DNA of 64,000 nt from NCBI GenBank assembly GCA_964035015.1, contig OZ036013.1:8329166-8393165 (forward strand), given 5' to 3'. Below the pieces are notes generated by a model, which saw nothing but the letters and a program-made list of their open reading frames with translations, was not told the origin of the DNA and did no database searches. The stretch is from Corallium rubrum (taxonomy: Eukaryota; Cnidaria; Anthozoa; Scleralcyonacea; Coralliidae). The position numbers and the translations under genes were made by a program. This document shows positions 21,624 through 32,804 of the stretch, piece after piece; the stretch's first letter is position 1, and every line of letters starts with the position of its first letter.

Positions 21624-22643
21624 ATCAAATCCACAACTTGCTCAGTTCGAATAGCAGGGTACTGGTAACTAATCCGTTAAATTATTCAAATTATTTAAAT
21701 TTACGTCAGCAAATTATAATTTATAAGTTCGGTTGGATTACAAAATAGTTTTTCAACGATCATGACGAAAGAAATCTTTGCCAGAAAAAATGGTTTCAGC
21801 TAAAATGTACATTAATATTACTATGAAAAAAGACCAAGGAAAGAAGGCTAACAAGAGATGTGGCAGCGAGAAAAAGACAACAATAAATACGACTTAAAAG
21901 CACTGGAAATATCCTAAAAACTAATACGATAAAGACAGAAAACGATGCCGACCAAAACGTAACTGAAAGAAGTATGTGTCCTGAAACTGTTCAAAGCCGG
22001 TAAAGAATTTTGCTCTGGTGTATTCTACATAACTCGAGAGGGAACGATGAAGAAATTTTGAAACAAACGGCTTTTTAGATCATGAAGAGAACTGAATGAT
22101 GCCTTGTCATATTTATGTGTCAACAACGAAAAAAGTAAGAAACCACGAATGAGAAAAACAATCCGAAAAGAGTAGACTGAATTGGCAGTGTTTGAGGTCA
22201 CAAAAGCAGAAGAAAGTTTAACGGTAGGAGATTCGTATTTAACAGTTTAGCTGAGTTAAAACAGAAGAAATCTTGAAAATGAAAATTAATATAAATAATA
22301 TATTGTCTAGAATTGTCTTTCAACGCTAGGACGTTGACATTGTGTGATTTGTGTCTTTTCTTGGCCACTGTTTATATATATTTTTGAATGAAGATTTGTC
22401 ATTTGGTTCATCTCGTTTTTTGTTGTTTTTTTTTAATATTGACATTGCATGTCCTTTCGGTGTGTCAATGCCATAGAAATAATACACGAGTGCAGATGAA
22501 CCTTGCTAGCTAATTTTCTGGATGTTTTCTGATCTGTGTTCATTTATCATACAACAAAAACAGAAATTAGGGGAGGAGGGGGGGGGGGGGGGGGGGCATG
22601 CATATAAAGCGGGCGAGGGGTTGTTGCGTTCATGTATTTCTAG
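21443..22643 (+). repeat. TC...CTAG / (TA)n dispersed repeat, copy A
   Basis: It starts TCCCCGAGCCGGGCG, has the GGGCCGAAGGCCC palindrome, GGTGCTAATCTCGACACGCG, a (TA)n tract at 21577-21620, then CCACAACTTGCTCAGTTCG and AGGGTACTGGTAACT. It ends TTGTTGCG.TCATGTATTT then CTAG before a T. It sits in the long last intron of the THAP gene. Near its right end is a G-run of about 25 (22570-22596). Copies B and C are at 55614 and 62800. Confidence 0.85.
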
Positions 22644-23183
22644 TTAGCTATAAATTTATTAACAATGTAATTATGTTGAATCTTTGACAGGAAACCTTCA
22701 GAAACGTCAATCATGTACATGTATGTCATGCACTTATTGATCACAATTATGCATTGCCTACAAGCCCAAGAAACCAAAAGAATGTCATGGGCAAAAAAAT
22801 AGATGAACTAAAGAAAAAAAGGGAAAACCTGCAAAAGCAAAAATGTTTATTGAAAAGAAAAATTAAAAGTGTAAGTGAGCTGCTTGATAACCTAAAGAAA
22901 CAACAAAAAATCAGTGAAGAAGGTTTTTCCATCTTGCAGGCATGTTTTGGAGAGCTGGATATTGATGTCATGAGTGAAAATCTAAAAAGCAAAAAAAAAG
23001 TTATATACTCTAACAGCATAAAAAAGTTTTCAATTACATTATATTAAGTAGAAAATATGATTTTGATAACAATATGATTGATACACCTGATCATGACTAT
23101 TGCATCACTTCTCCATCAGACTGTCTTTCTCCAATGGTTTCAACTATTGTTACTTATATTGCTGGGTATGTTGCAAAGGAACT

Positions 23184-23412
23184 TTTATGTCTTCCACCGT
23201 CTCTCTCTGATTAATATCAGCACTGCATTGACTGAGCTCTGTTTACTGGGCAACCCACAAGGAAAATGAAATACACCAATTGGGATAAATTGGCTATGGT
23301 CCCCTTGGACCACAGCCGCGTTTATTAAGAAGTCATAATTAAATTACATAATTATTTTCCATAATTCAAACTGATGATTGAGCCCAGTGAAGGTGAGGGC
23401 AATAAAACGCCA
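23184..23412 (+). repeat. Duplicated block A, copy 1
   Basis: 229 bases repeated with little or no change at 23755-23983 (starting TTTATGTCTTCCACCGTCTC). It begins inside the transposase C-terminal frame. Confidence 0.92.
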
Positions 23413-23487
23413 GATAGGCAAAGAATAATACAGAATCTAATACATCACAAAGCAGAAAGGTGGTCAGCTGAAGGGGAGGCGGGTGGG

Positions 23488-23755
23488 CAAATTGAAATCG
23501 TTCGTCTATACCTGTCTTTGCGAAGAGCAGCGGTTACTGAGACTGCACTCTTGAATGTGATACCTATATAACAGCTTAAGCCCTATAGGAGGTAGCTGTA
23601 ATTAGATCTTTACCATTTGTAAAGACAGACCACCTCTTTGCCTTTAGGTCATGTTAGTTCTCATTAATAAGGTTTGCGTTATTTACATTCTCAATTACAA
23701 TATAAACCGGACCGATGGAAGACATAAAAATTCTATTCGCTTGCAAATATTTCCT
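23488..23755 (+). repeat. Duplicated block B, copy 1
   Basis: 268 bases (from CAAATTGAAATCGTTCGTCT to TTTCCT) repeated at 35081-35348, 11.6 kb away and just before the C-terminal transposase exon. Confidence 0.92.
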
Positions 23756-23983
23756 TTATGTCTTCCACCGTCTCTCTCTGATTAATATCAGCACTGCATT
23801 GACTGAGCTCTGTTTACTGGGCAACCCACAAGGAAAATGAAATACACCAATTGGGATAAATTGGCTATGGTCCCCTTGGACCACAGCCGCGTTTATTAAG
23901 AAGTCATAATTAAATTACATAATTATTTTCCATAATTCAAACTGATGATTGAGCCCAGTGAAGGTGAGGGCAATAAAACGCCA
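23755..23983 (+). repeat. Duplicated block A, copy 2
   Basis: Direct repeat of 23184-23412. It follows immediately on block B. Confidence 0.92.
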
Positions 23984-25240
23984 AAGGATCATTATGCAAT
24001 AATGATACCGCCCCACCCCAGGCAAATGCAGTGCTGATAAGAAACGCCGTGACACAAGCTGTCTAAATTGTCCAGTAATCGCAATAGCGTCTAGCGCTTA
24101 TGATACAAAACTTTCAAAATATCTCTCAGTGTAAGCAAGATTTCTGGCTCTAATCAGCCTTGTAAGGCATTTCCCCTGATACGGAGACATGAGGTTGTTA
24201 GCGCAATTCGCGTTGCACTTAATGAATATATCTTCGTGCGATGAATTTTTTTGAGGAAATCACAGTAACCTAATATGCCGCCATACAATAACGCATCAAC
24301 GAACATGAAAGATTGCAATCGTTGCCAAACAAAAATTACTCGTTCTAAAATACTAACCTAAACGGATCTGTGACACTTCAATAAGACAGCTCTGTCAGCT
24401 TGGCTTAGCCTAGCTCGGTTTGTTTCAAGGAGGTGAAAGGATTTCCGCCCTTGCTAGATAATCCCGTTCTCCAGTGAACACAAACTGCAAACTTTCAATA
24501 AAATTGGTCAAGCTAATTGTTACAAGGCCTTGGAAAGACTGCTGCCCTTGCTAGACAGTCTCCTAATTTACTACAAAATCGTTATGAGTATGCCATTACA
24601 CGTATTTATATACACCTCTTGCTCCTTACGTCAAAAACGGTGGATCTGGAGGACAACATAAAAGTTCGACTTAAACCGAGAAATTAATCAATGAAGATAC
24701 TATAGTTTGTAGTTGACATCCACCCAAGAAATAAGTGCAAGTGGTCTATACAAGCTGGTAAATCAGGGAAGCCAGGAAAAAACCTGCTGCTGGTAAAAAC
24801 CCTTTGGGAAAAGCCAGTTGACAGGAAAACCTGAGTGGGGACAAGATAAAACCAGCAAGCTTCCCCACGAAGCATTAATAAAATTATATAGAGTCCTTAC
24901 ATCTGTTCCTGAAAATTGTTAAGTGCTATAAATAAGATTCTAAATGTAAGGCTAAGTTGACAAAGTTTGCTGAATATTTGTAATATTTGTTGTTCCGCTT
25001 GTCCCTCCGTCGTCAGTGACACACTTGATTATGTCTATATTTGAAATCTGGTCCCCCAAATGCTTACTCAACCGTGTAGATCCACCATTTAGGCACTCGA
25101 AAAAAAATTGGTAATCAAGCTCTGGGTGGGACGAGTACGGAATTCTGTAAGGCAAAAGAAAACAAAACGGCAGAATCTAATCCAAGGTACAGGATATTCA
25201 CATATGTGCATGAGATGGTTCACAACCAGAAAATTCACTT
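23984..25240. other. First part of the 11-kb insert, no gene recognised
   Basis: Non-coding. Two partial duplicates around GCCCTTGCTAGA (near 24450 and 24545) are the only pattern seen. Short frames have no motif. Confidence 0.5.
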
Positions 25241-25242
25241 GA

Positions 25243-25455
25243 CACCCTCAAAGGCAAAGACAAAAATGAGGGTGCCATATATGTAATTAGTGTAAAGAAA
25301 ATAAACACCATAAAATGTTTAGGATCAAGCCCTGGATTCAAAATTTAATGAGATCACCCAACACATGTTGGGAGAAGACTGCAACTCCAGTGAGGACCAA
25401 ACTCTAAATAAATGGATGCCAAGTCGCTTAACCATAAGGGTAAAACACATCCGCC

Positions 25456-25534
<79 letters not shown>

Positions 25535-26860
25535 TCTATAGTAAACCAAAACGTTGAGTAAACCAAAACGTTGAGTAGATTTAGCAAAACGTGAAAGATA
25601 ACAATAATCTTTATTTATACAGGTTAACTCTGTCAGCTGCCAGAAGCATAGCTGTTGTAAATAGAGGACCTGTGATTATAGAGTTTTTTGCAAGGACAAG
25701 CATGGCAGACAGTTTAATGTCGCCGCATCACTAGCCTTGGATGGCCAAAATCTATTAATAAATAAACCTCATATGAGGAAAAAACTCCAATACATGGAGA
25801 AATTGTTTTACCAAAAGGTTAAAACAATACCTCAGCCAATTAAGGTGAGGACAACCCAACAGAAGTTGGGACAAAACCTCACATAACATGAGGAACACAC
25901 TCCAAATACATGGAGAAAAATTGCCTAACCAAAAGGTTAAAACAATACCTCAGCCAATTAAGGTGAGGAACGAACCTAACAAAAGTTAGGACAGAACCAA
26001 TAACGGCTGTGGCAGGTCAAGCATGGCAAACATTACTGTTATTACATGGCAAACATTAGTGTTGCGGCGTCAACGCTAACCCTTGTATGCCACAAAACAA
26101 AATTGTGAGGACAAAGCCCCAACAAAACATGTAGAAGCAATTAGCTCGATAAACACGGCTGTGAGAACAAAGTCATCACAGAAAGAGCGAGGAGGAACCC
26201 TCGAATTGCATGCAAGAGCAAATATTGCTTTACGTAATTAACCCCTCTAGCCCAAGACCTTCTCATCTGCTGAATAAAATCGTCTGGTGTTAGCCAGAAT
26301 AAAATTCTTAAAGTGGCCATGGACTACACAGGGCCAAGGAGATAGCGCGACATAGTTGTACAACCCCTTATAGCCCAAGACCTTCCCATATGCTGAATAA
26401 AATCGTGTGGCGTTAGCCAGAATAAAATTCTTAAAGTGGTAGCAAAGTCATCACAACAAAGCGAGGACAAAGCCTTAGTCAAAACATGCAATGAAGCCTG
26501 AATAACAACATGTAAGCTTCATGAATAACAAGCAATTATGCCTCGTTGACAGGGCAAAGACAAAAGATATGTAGTTACATTTGCAGAAATAATGATAATA
26601 GCAATAACAATAATAATAATAATAATAAAAATCAAATAATAATAACTGAATGATAGTAGTAGTAGTAGTGGTAGTAGTAATAATGATAGTAAAGCAAAAC
26701 TTTTAGTAGATTGAGAGAAACGTGAAGGAATATGAACTATATTTTGCATGGCCGACAGGTTAATGTCGCAACGTCACCAGCCTTGACCCTTGGGTGGCCA
26801 AAATCTGTTAATAAGTAAACCTCAGTTGAGGACAACGTCATAAAGTTAAAGGCCAACCAG
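25243..26860 (+). repeat. Train of short perfect stem-loops, partly tandem
   Basis: Closely spaced short inverted repeats with 2-16 base loops: CACCCTCA/TGAGGGTG (25243), CCCAAC-ACAT-GTTGGG (25357), CCTCATATGAGG (25767), CTCCA-ATACA-TGGAG (25785), CCTCA...TGAGG (25830), CCCAAC-AGAA-GTTGGG (25855), CCTCA...TGAGG (25877), CTCCA...TGGAG, TAACC-AAAA-GGTTA, CCTCA...TGAGG again, CCTAAC-AAAA-GTTAGG, CACAA...TTGTG, CTGTGA...TCACAG, CGAGG...CCTCG and CCTCAGTTGAGG (near 26820). Parts are tandem copies of about 110 bp (25760-25860 and 25870-25975; 26253-26325 and 26367-26440). No ORF crosses it. I do not know the family. Confidence 0.75.
25455..25535. repeat. (TAA)n microsatellite
   Basis: About 27 AAT units; frames through it read poly-Tyr or poly-Ile and are artefacts. 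A second, shorter AAT/TAG-rich tract lies at 26590-26690. Confidence 0.98.
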
Positions 26861-28067
26861 TGCTGGAACAATGCCGCACATACAGTAAAGTGAGGAACGA
26901 GAACAACAGGCTACGGCGAATTAGGGACATTGGGACTCAAAATTATTCAGTCTCTTTGTTTTACAAAAGGAATTATTTTGTTTAAAGGACATCGTCGTTG
27001 AGTTGACGTATACTAGATCTTAAATCCCTGTATATTACTGAGACAAAAGTATATAATATTAAAATTTCTATATTTAAAACTGAGTATGACTACCTTAAAA
27101 TTCCTGTAAAAATGTAGATTGAATTTATTAAGAACTAAATTAGTTCAAATGACGCGAAAAACAGATAGAGCGGTTATTGTATAATAAACAGTTGGATCAT
27201 AGATTGCTTTTGCCCTACCGCATTGAGAGAAAACAAGCACCTTCAAACTTCCGTAGTATAGAATATACCATATGGCCGCTTTTTTCCTTTAAGGTAGTTG
27301 CACTGGCTAATTTTTGTGTTTTTTAGCAATTTTAGAGGGGTTTTATCTTGAGAAGAAAGTAAAGAATCATTTTGAATTTTTACATGTTGATGTATTAAAT
27401 ATTCAAGATTCAGAATCAATGAATGTTGTAACCTGATACGTTCCGTTAATTAGATTATAAGCCAAATACCCCGAGGGCTCAATACAACTAAAAATGATTT
27501 TTCTAGACATATATTTATCCTTTTATAAAAAAGAAAACGGATTCATAAATATTATCTCCATACAAAGGATCGCTAGCTTGCAAACTAAAATATTAGAAAA
27601 TTTGCTGACATTAGATAAATTTTTACAATTTGGCCCAAAACCAACCTGTAAATTCAGAAATACTCAGCATAGACGAGTTTGCAAGCTAGCGTTTGTTCAT
27701 TGTGCTAGTTAGATAAATTTCTCCAAATTTCAGAACATTTTGTTCTATATCTACTAAGAAAAATGCGAAAGAGTGAATAATAACCAATAACTTTGTAGTT
27801 TACGCACAAAATCAGGCTGATTTCCTTTCGATTTCGATTGTTCGCTCTTGCCCACAACTGTCCGCCATCTTGTGCAAATATTCCTTACCCTGGGGACCCA
27901 CAATGGAGCTTTTGAACCAGATCAAGCGGCTTTGTTTGGCATTTGTTTGGTGGTTGCTAGGCGTTGTCAAATACGGGGGCGCTTTGGAGGTGTGTCTGGC
28001 CAATTGACTTCCGTTACGCTGACCGGAGATGAAAAACGTGGGCTCTAAAATCATTTTCCGTCCGGTT
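26861..28067. other. Non-coding spacer before the Mutator-like gene
   Basis: AT-rich. The frame at 27494-27712 has no motif. A GCTAGCTTGCAAACT motif and its inverse (27571 and 27676) form a weak inverted pair. The promoter of the next gene would lie at its right end, but I see no clear TATA box. Confidence 0.5.
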
Positions 28068-30962
28068 ATGGCGTCGAACGAAGCGAGAAAAAAGTTAACG
28101 AAGTCTGAAAGAAAGAAGCTGTTGTCAGAAAGAGGTAGAATAGGAGCTGAGACAAGAGGTTTAGGTGTTGGTTCAAGACAAGATTTGGTTCTTGCCGGCA
28201 CAATGGGAAACGGAAAACCATGTTTATCCATCACACGTAGCTCGAAAGGTCATTTCGCCTGGAAAGACTCGCTACCACAACGCGGAGAAAGTTAGGGAGA
28301 CACTGAAGAAAAGAAAGATGGATCTTTGTGTTAGTGGCGCATCCCAATCATCTGAAGAGCAAAGTGATTCAGACTCAGATTCATACAAGGATGATGTGAC
28401 CGAGAGTGTGGAGTCTGTGGTGGATTCGGTGGTCGAACGCCAGTTGTTTGTTTGTGAATCTAGTGGAATTACCGCTCTCATTGACGACATAAACAGATGT
28501 TCACGATGTTCTACCATTGATTGTAATGGTAAGTGCAACTAACATTTACTGTAAAATAGCCGGTGTGTCTTTTTTGACCTGAAATATATCGATAGGCTGG
28601 TTTAATTCTGAAGTAACTGGTATCAAGTAACTGGTATCAAGTTGTGTAAAAGAAATTTCTAATTGAAACTTGTCTTTCCTTATTAGGAGTCCTGGTTCCA
28701 ACAAAAATTGATGTGGTAGGTCTTGGAGGGACAATAAACATAACCTTCCAGTGCAATGGCTGCAAATTAAGAAATGTAAATTTCAATGGCTCATCCCTTG
28801 TAGAAGGTTCTCGCCGAACTGTTGTTGGGCTGGCACTGGCAGTTGCTTTTGTAGTTACTGGTCATGGGTTTTCAAAGTTCAAAAGAACCCTCAACGATTG
28901 TCTTGGCATTCCTGCTTTGTCCAAAAATAGGTATTTTGATGTAATCAAATTGATTCACCCTTGTATATCGGAGATACTCAACAAGATGTGTGAAGAAGAG
29001 AAAGAAAAGATGAAAAAAATTGGATGTGAGACCTTGGGAAGCTGGCATAGGGCTGTTGTTACATCTGATGGAGTTTGGCAAACAAGGGGACACTTCAGTA
29101 AGAATGGTTCTTTCATCATTAAGAACTATTTAACTGGAGGAATCCTGTGGTTCGGCCACAAATGCATGAAGGGCAATGACAATGATGATTTGTACATGGG
29201 AACGTCAAAGTCTATGGAAGGAGCACTTGCAGATGAATCCTACAAGCAGGCTAAGGATGAGGGTTGTGGAATTGAAGTAGTCTGGCAGGATGCTGATTCC
29301 AGCTCGCAGAAGTCCGTGGAGGATGTATTTGGTGAGATGCCAAGGCGGGTATTCAAGTGTGGGGGTCATGTGGGAAGGGCTCATGGGAATAATTTAAAGG
29401 AACTTGCAAAGTTAAAGCAATTCTCTGCTACACAGATAGCAAAACTAAAAACAAAGTTTCCAGATGCTGCCAAAGTAACCTGTTGGTGCAAACGCCACAG
29501 TAAATCGTGTGGTTGCCTCTCGGAACAGTTCATTAAAAGCTCCAGGATTAACCACTTCTGCTGTCTGCAGCAATGCAAAACAGCAGAGGAGTATGCCAGA
29601 AGGATGAGGGTTCTTGGTGAGTACCACTGCACCGATGTGCATTCCTGGGAAGGAGGTGAATGTGGATTTCACAGCACAACTATCTGTTCTTGTGGGGAAT
29701 GTGAAGACAACGAACATCACACTTGTGAGGGGAAAGCGTACACCACGAAGAATGTGCTCAAGTGTCCATTCCACAGGTTAGCCTACCAGACAGAATGTGA
29801 GCTCAGAGCCAAAGATGCAGAGGCAGTCATACACCCAGAGATGGGGAGAGGTAATTCCAACCTATGTGAGGCCCATTTCTCAGTCCTGCCCAACTTCCGT
29901 GCTAAAGACCAAAATCTACAAAGGTTTGTGCCTAGATTACAAATGTTGCTTCATTATTGTTTGTATTGTGAGATGAGAACTGTTCTATAATTATATGTTT
30001 GTATAATATGTAGTTGACCCTTTGGATGCTGTATTGGCCCTTTAGTATCTTACTCTGGTCTACTCGGGTCAGAGTATTTTACTTTGGCTAATATTAATGC
30101 TAGATGATTCTACTGGACAAGAGAAGACCTCTAGCAGTCAAATTACCTAGACACTGATCGACAGCTGGTTGTTAATCTGTGTTCACTCAGACTCATACAA
30201 AATATATCATTTAATAATCATATATCATTTAGTGTGTTGGTGAAATTACGAGCATCAATTAATATTTGTAAGACCAACTGAGACCAGTTGCAAAAAGGCC
30301 TACATGGCCCAGTTGGTACGGGCACTGGCCTAGTTTCCAAGGATTGTGGGTTCGATTCCCATCATAGTTACATTTTGTGCAACTGGTCCCTGTTGGTCTT
30401 ACAAATAATTAACAATCGTAATTTCACCAACACACATTCCCAAACATGTAACTGAGTTTAAATGCCAATCTTAATCTCTATACATGTATATCATTGCAGG
30501 TTACACTACATAACATCAACAAATTGTGGTCTTGTTCAAGGGAACATGACATGGTGCTTCGAAAACCGTGGTGAAGAGTACCACTGGATTGTCGACCTTT
30601 ACGAGCGTTTGAAGTTACCTGTACTTCCAACTGTTGTCAGTGCTCTCAGGAACGTTACAGCAGAACGGATGGCTGATTTAAAAAAGAGGAAGACAGAAGA
30701 GTCAAAAAGAAAGAGGATCTCACAAAAAGTTGCAAGAGCAGAGGAACAAGAGGAGCGTAAGCGATGGGGCAAACGACAGGCGATCCAGCATTCATATGGT
30801 GATGAAGACTTACACAATGATGTGGAAGAGGAAGATGGAGACAAGGGAACAAAAGAAGCTGAAGAGAGTGGGATGAAGTGTCGGTGTGGATCTTCAAGTC
30901 ATAAGCGGACTTCTCATCGTTTGTGTCCACTAAATAAGAAGAATTCAGAATCGACTGTATGA
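28068..30962 (+). CDS. Mutator-like transposase-family protein, three exons
   Basis: Exons: 28068-28528 (donor GTAAGT), 28687-29923 (acceptor TTATTAG, donor GTTTGT) and 30500-30962 (acceptor TTGCAG); all junction phases fit. The start reads MASNEARKKLTKSERKKLL, but a shift of frame near 28210 is needed to reach YPSHVARKVISPGKTRYHNA, so exon 1 has an indel or an unseen intron. Exon 2 holds the conserved core (VTSDGVWQTRGH, LWFGHKCMKGN, VVWQDADSSSQKSV, FKCGGHVGRAHGNNLKEL) followed by Cys clusters (CWCKRHSKSCGC; CSCGECEDNEHHTCEG). Exon 3 is Lys/Glu-rich and ends in CRCGSSSHKRTSHRLCP, a zinc-knuckle motif common in transposon proteins. I place it in the Mutator-like family often found in invertebrates, from memory. 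It could be mobile cargo or a domesticated gene. An AATAAA lies at about 31150. Confidence 0.7.
30232..30435. mobile_element. Foldback element with tRNA-like core, in intron 2 of the Mutator-like gene
   Basis: GTGTGTTGGTGAAATTACGA at 30232-30251 has an exact inverted copy at 30416-30435. Inner blocks (GTAAGACCAAC and GACCAGTTGCA) are also mirrored, giving roughly 65-base arms. The loop is a tRNA-like sequence. Total 204 bases; no clear target duplication. Confidence 0.85.
30298..30370 (+). ncRNA. tRNA-like sequence with intact A and B boxes
   Basis: The A box TGGCCCAGTTGG (30305-30316) and B box GGTTCGATTCC (30349-30359) match Pol III consensus exactly and lie 32 bases apart, as in a tRNA. 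The T arm (GTGGGTTCGATTCCCAT) pairs well. The anticodon arm is poor and the acceptor stem is not convincing, so this is probably a tRNA relic or a Pol III promoter rather than a working tRNA gene. Confidence 0.65.
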
Positions 30963-31156
30963 TATGAGGGTTTTTGCATTGCTATAATTTTGCATTGCTA
31001 TAATTTTGATTACCATTTTTATAATCTTGCATGTTATATCTGTATCCTTATCACATATTCTTATTACGTCCAGTTTTATTGTTCATAATTTATATATTTG
31101 TAGATAGATAGTTTTCAATAGGGGAAGAGCCACTTCGTGGATCTTATTGAATAAAC

Positions 31157-31158
<2 letters not shown>

Positions 31159-31190
<32 letters not shown>

Positions 31191-31192
31191 GT
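31159..31192. repeat. (TTA)n microsatellite
   Basis: ATT repeats directly after the AATAAA of the Mutator-like gene, resembling a LINE-type tail. Confidence 0.95.
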
Positions 31193-31798
31193 TTTTACTG
31201 TTGAATTGTTACGGCAAAATTAATGATAATTATACTGTTGTGGCAATAGAAGCATTCCTAAAATATTTTTGCAATTCATTTGCTATGTTTGACCAATTCA
31301 TTTGTTGGAAATTATTGCTAACTTTCTGTTTTGAATTTGATTGGTTTCTGGTTTTCAAACAACCAATAAGAAAAAGGATTATTTGCCAAACAAATTCAAA
31401 ACAGGATTCAAAACAGGAACTTGTCAACGAAACGTATCAAATGAATTGGTTAACCTCAGGAATATATTGCAGTATTTTATAGCAATCATCATTAATTTTA
31501 CACCTCTATTCTGCAAAATGTGATAATGTAGTGTATGCAAGGCAGTATTAAAATACAAATCGAAATACTGAAAGGTTGGTGTACAGTACTGCCAAAATAT
31601 ATGAAAATGTTCTAGTTTCGAATACAACTGATGAAAATAGAAGAGGAAAGCTTACCATCTTGAAAGAGGTATCACTATATTAGTGTGTAAATAAAGATGT
31701 AAATATTATATGGACACATGCAACGGACTGGAGATCGCCTTCAATTATGTTTATACTTAGAACTAACAAGAAACCATATAAATTTTATTAAATAAATT

Positions 31799-31917
31799 TT
31801 ATTTCTTTTTTTTTCCTTTACTGGGCCACTTTGCCTGGTGAAGATCACCAATATTGACTTTGTACACCTAAAAAGAAATTCAAAATATATAAATATTAAT
31901 AAATAAATAAATAAATA

Positions 31918-31968
<51 letters not shown>

Positions 31969-32804
31969 AAAGCCCATTAGTCTGAGTTCCTAAGAATGTT
32001 TCACATTCATTCAATAAATAATGAGAAACATTACTTGCCATATTTGATCATGACCATTAAGAATGACTACTGATAACATACTGTATATAAAGCTAACAAT
32101 TTTTTATAAACTTACGCCTGCATGGGTTGGATCGGCTTGATCCACCACGTTATCAGGGAAGATCTCCCTGACGATAGCCTTCAGGGTGGAAGGGTACACA
32201 TATGTGGGCCCACTGGCTCTCACTTCTGCCCCCAATTTCTTTCCACTACCAAACTGCAAAATAAAGCTAAATTATGATCTATTATAATATAAGGTAGTGA
32301 CAGAATTGCCTACAATGCGAGAAGACAGCAAAATTTAAACTTGGCGCGAAATATTACATTTGACGTGCGCGCATTAGCGCATATATTATGCATTGTATTC
32401 TCGAAATTATGTGCGCAGAAGAAACGAATAGTCCAATTCAGATAATTTTCAGATTTAAAACAAAATAAAGTTTAACTTACCCAGAGAAGACACCACAAAT
32501 ACTTGTAAATGCGTGCCCTCGCATCGCACGCCTTCTCCTCTCGTTTCGGCTTTGCGTCCGCCAAAATGCGGACAAGCCCTTCTGGTGCTCTGCCGTAACT
32601 GAAACAAATACGAAAGCTGATTAATTGGAAAGAGCTACAAAATATATCAAATAAGTGAACAACATACCAAAATACATACCCGTTCCTTTCAAACTCGGCA
32701 TTGAAAGCCATGAACGCGGCCTCGCGTCTTGCCGAATGGAGATGTTCCGCCATTTCTGTTATTATTAACATGGTCGCTGACCAGAATTGCGCGTGCTCGG
32801 TCAT
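31799..32804 (-). CDS. Unrecognised 149-residue protein, four exons
   Basis: Exons on the minus strand: 32680-32804, 32481-32598, 32116-32253 and 31799-31867; together 450 bases, an exact open frame with stop. Donors are GTATGT, GTAAGT and GTAAGT and acceptors are CAG or TAG after pyrimidine-rich tracts, so the structure is well supported. Exon 1 starts MTEHAQFWSATMLIITEM. The middle is basic (DAKPKREEKACDARARIY), then KYLWCLLWFGSGKKLGAEVR, and VREIFPDNVV follows. The tail is Lys-rich. AATAAA lies within 15 bases of the stop. I do not recognise it. The spacing of Y..L...WFG.GK.LG and I...FPD faintly recalls the end of the P2X7 cytosolic domain, at low confidence. It faces the Mutator-like gene tail to tail inside the P-like element. 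Confidence 0.72.
31920..31966. repeat. (TA)n microsatellite in intron 3 of the 149-residue gene
   Basis: About 45 bases of TA preceded by AAATAAAT repeats. Confidence 0.97.

Larger units (their letters stand above)
19504..23185 (+). pseudogene. THAP-domain P-type transposase, N-terminal half, broken
   Basis: Exon 1 ends at 19580 (SCSFMNCTNKHNGNNSVGFHR, donor GTAGGT). Exon 2, 19704-19893, gives FVKWLTATGLKVYQLNKHRR then VCSLHFKEEDFK and LKTGAVPSI. Together this is a C2CH THAP zinc domain, the DNA-binding part of P transposases. FPFSKP at the exon 2 start and SSFVKW are in different frames, so one base is lost or gained near 19720. Phase-0 exons follow at 20047-20131, 20302-20358 and 20461-20517. 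A large exon at 22691-23047 has a basic, leucine-rich coiled coil after DHNYALPTSPRNQ, typical of the THAP/P dimerisation region. From 23069, VTYIAGYVAKELLC is the C-terminal domain, so the RNase H-like and GTP-binding middle is missing. Confidence 0.82.

Noticed and set aside
22754..23047. Stand-alone coiled-coil gene
   Set aside because: The upstream phase-0 acceptor at 22690 and the DHNYALP..SP motif make it an exon of the THAP/P transposase gene.
25325..25587. Poly-Tyr and poly-Ile frames
   Set aside because: Derived from the TAA microsatellite.
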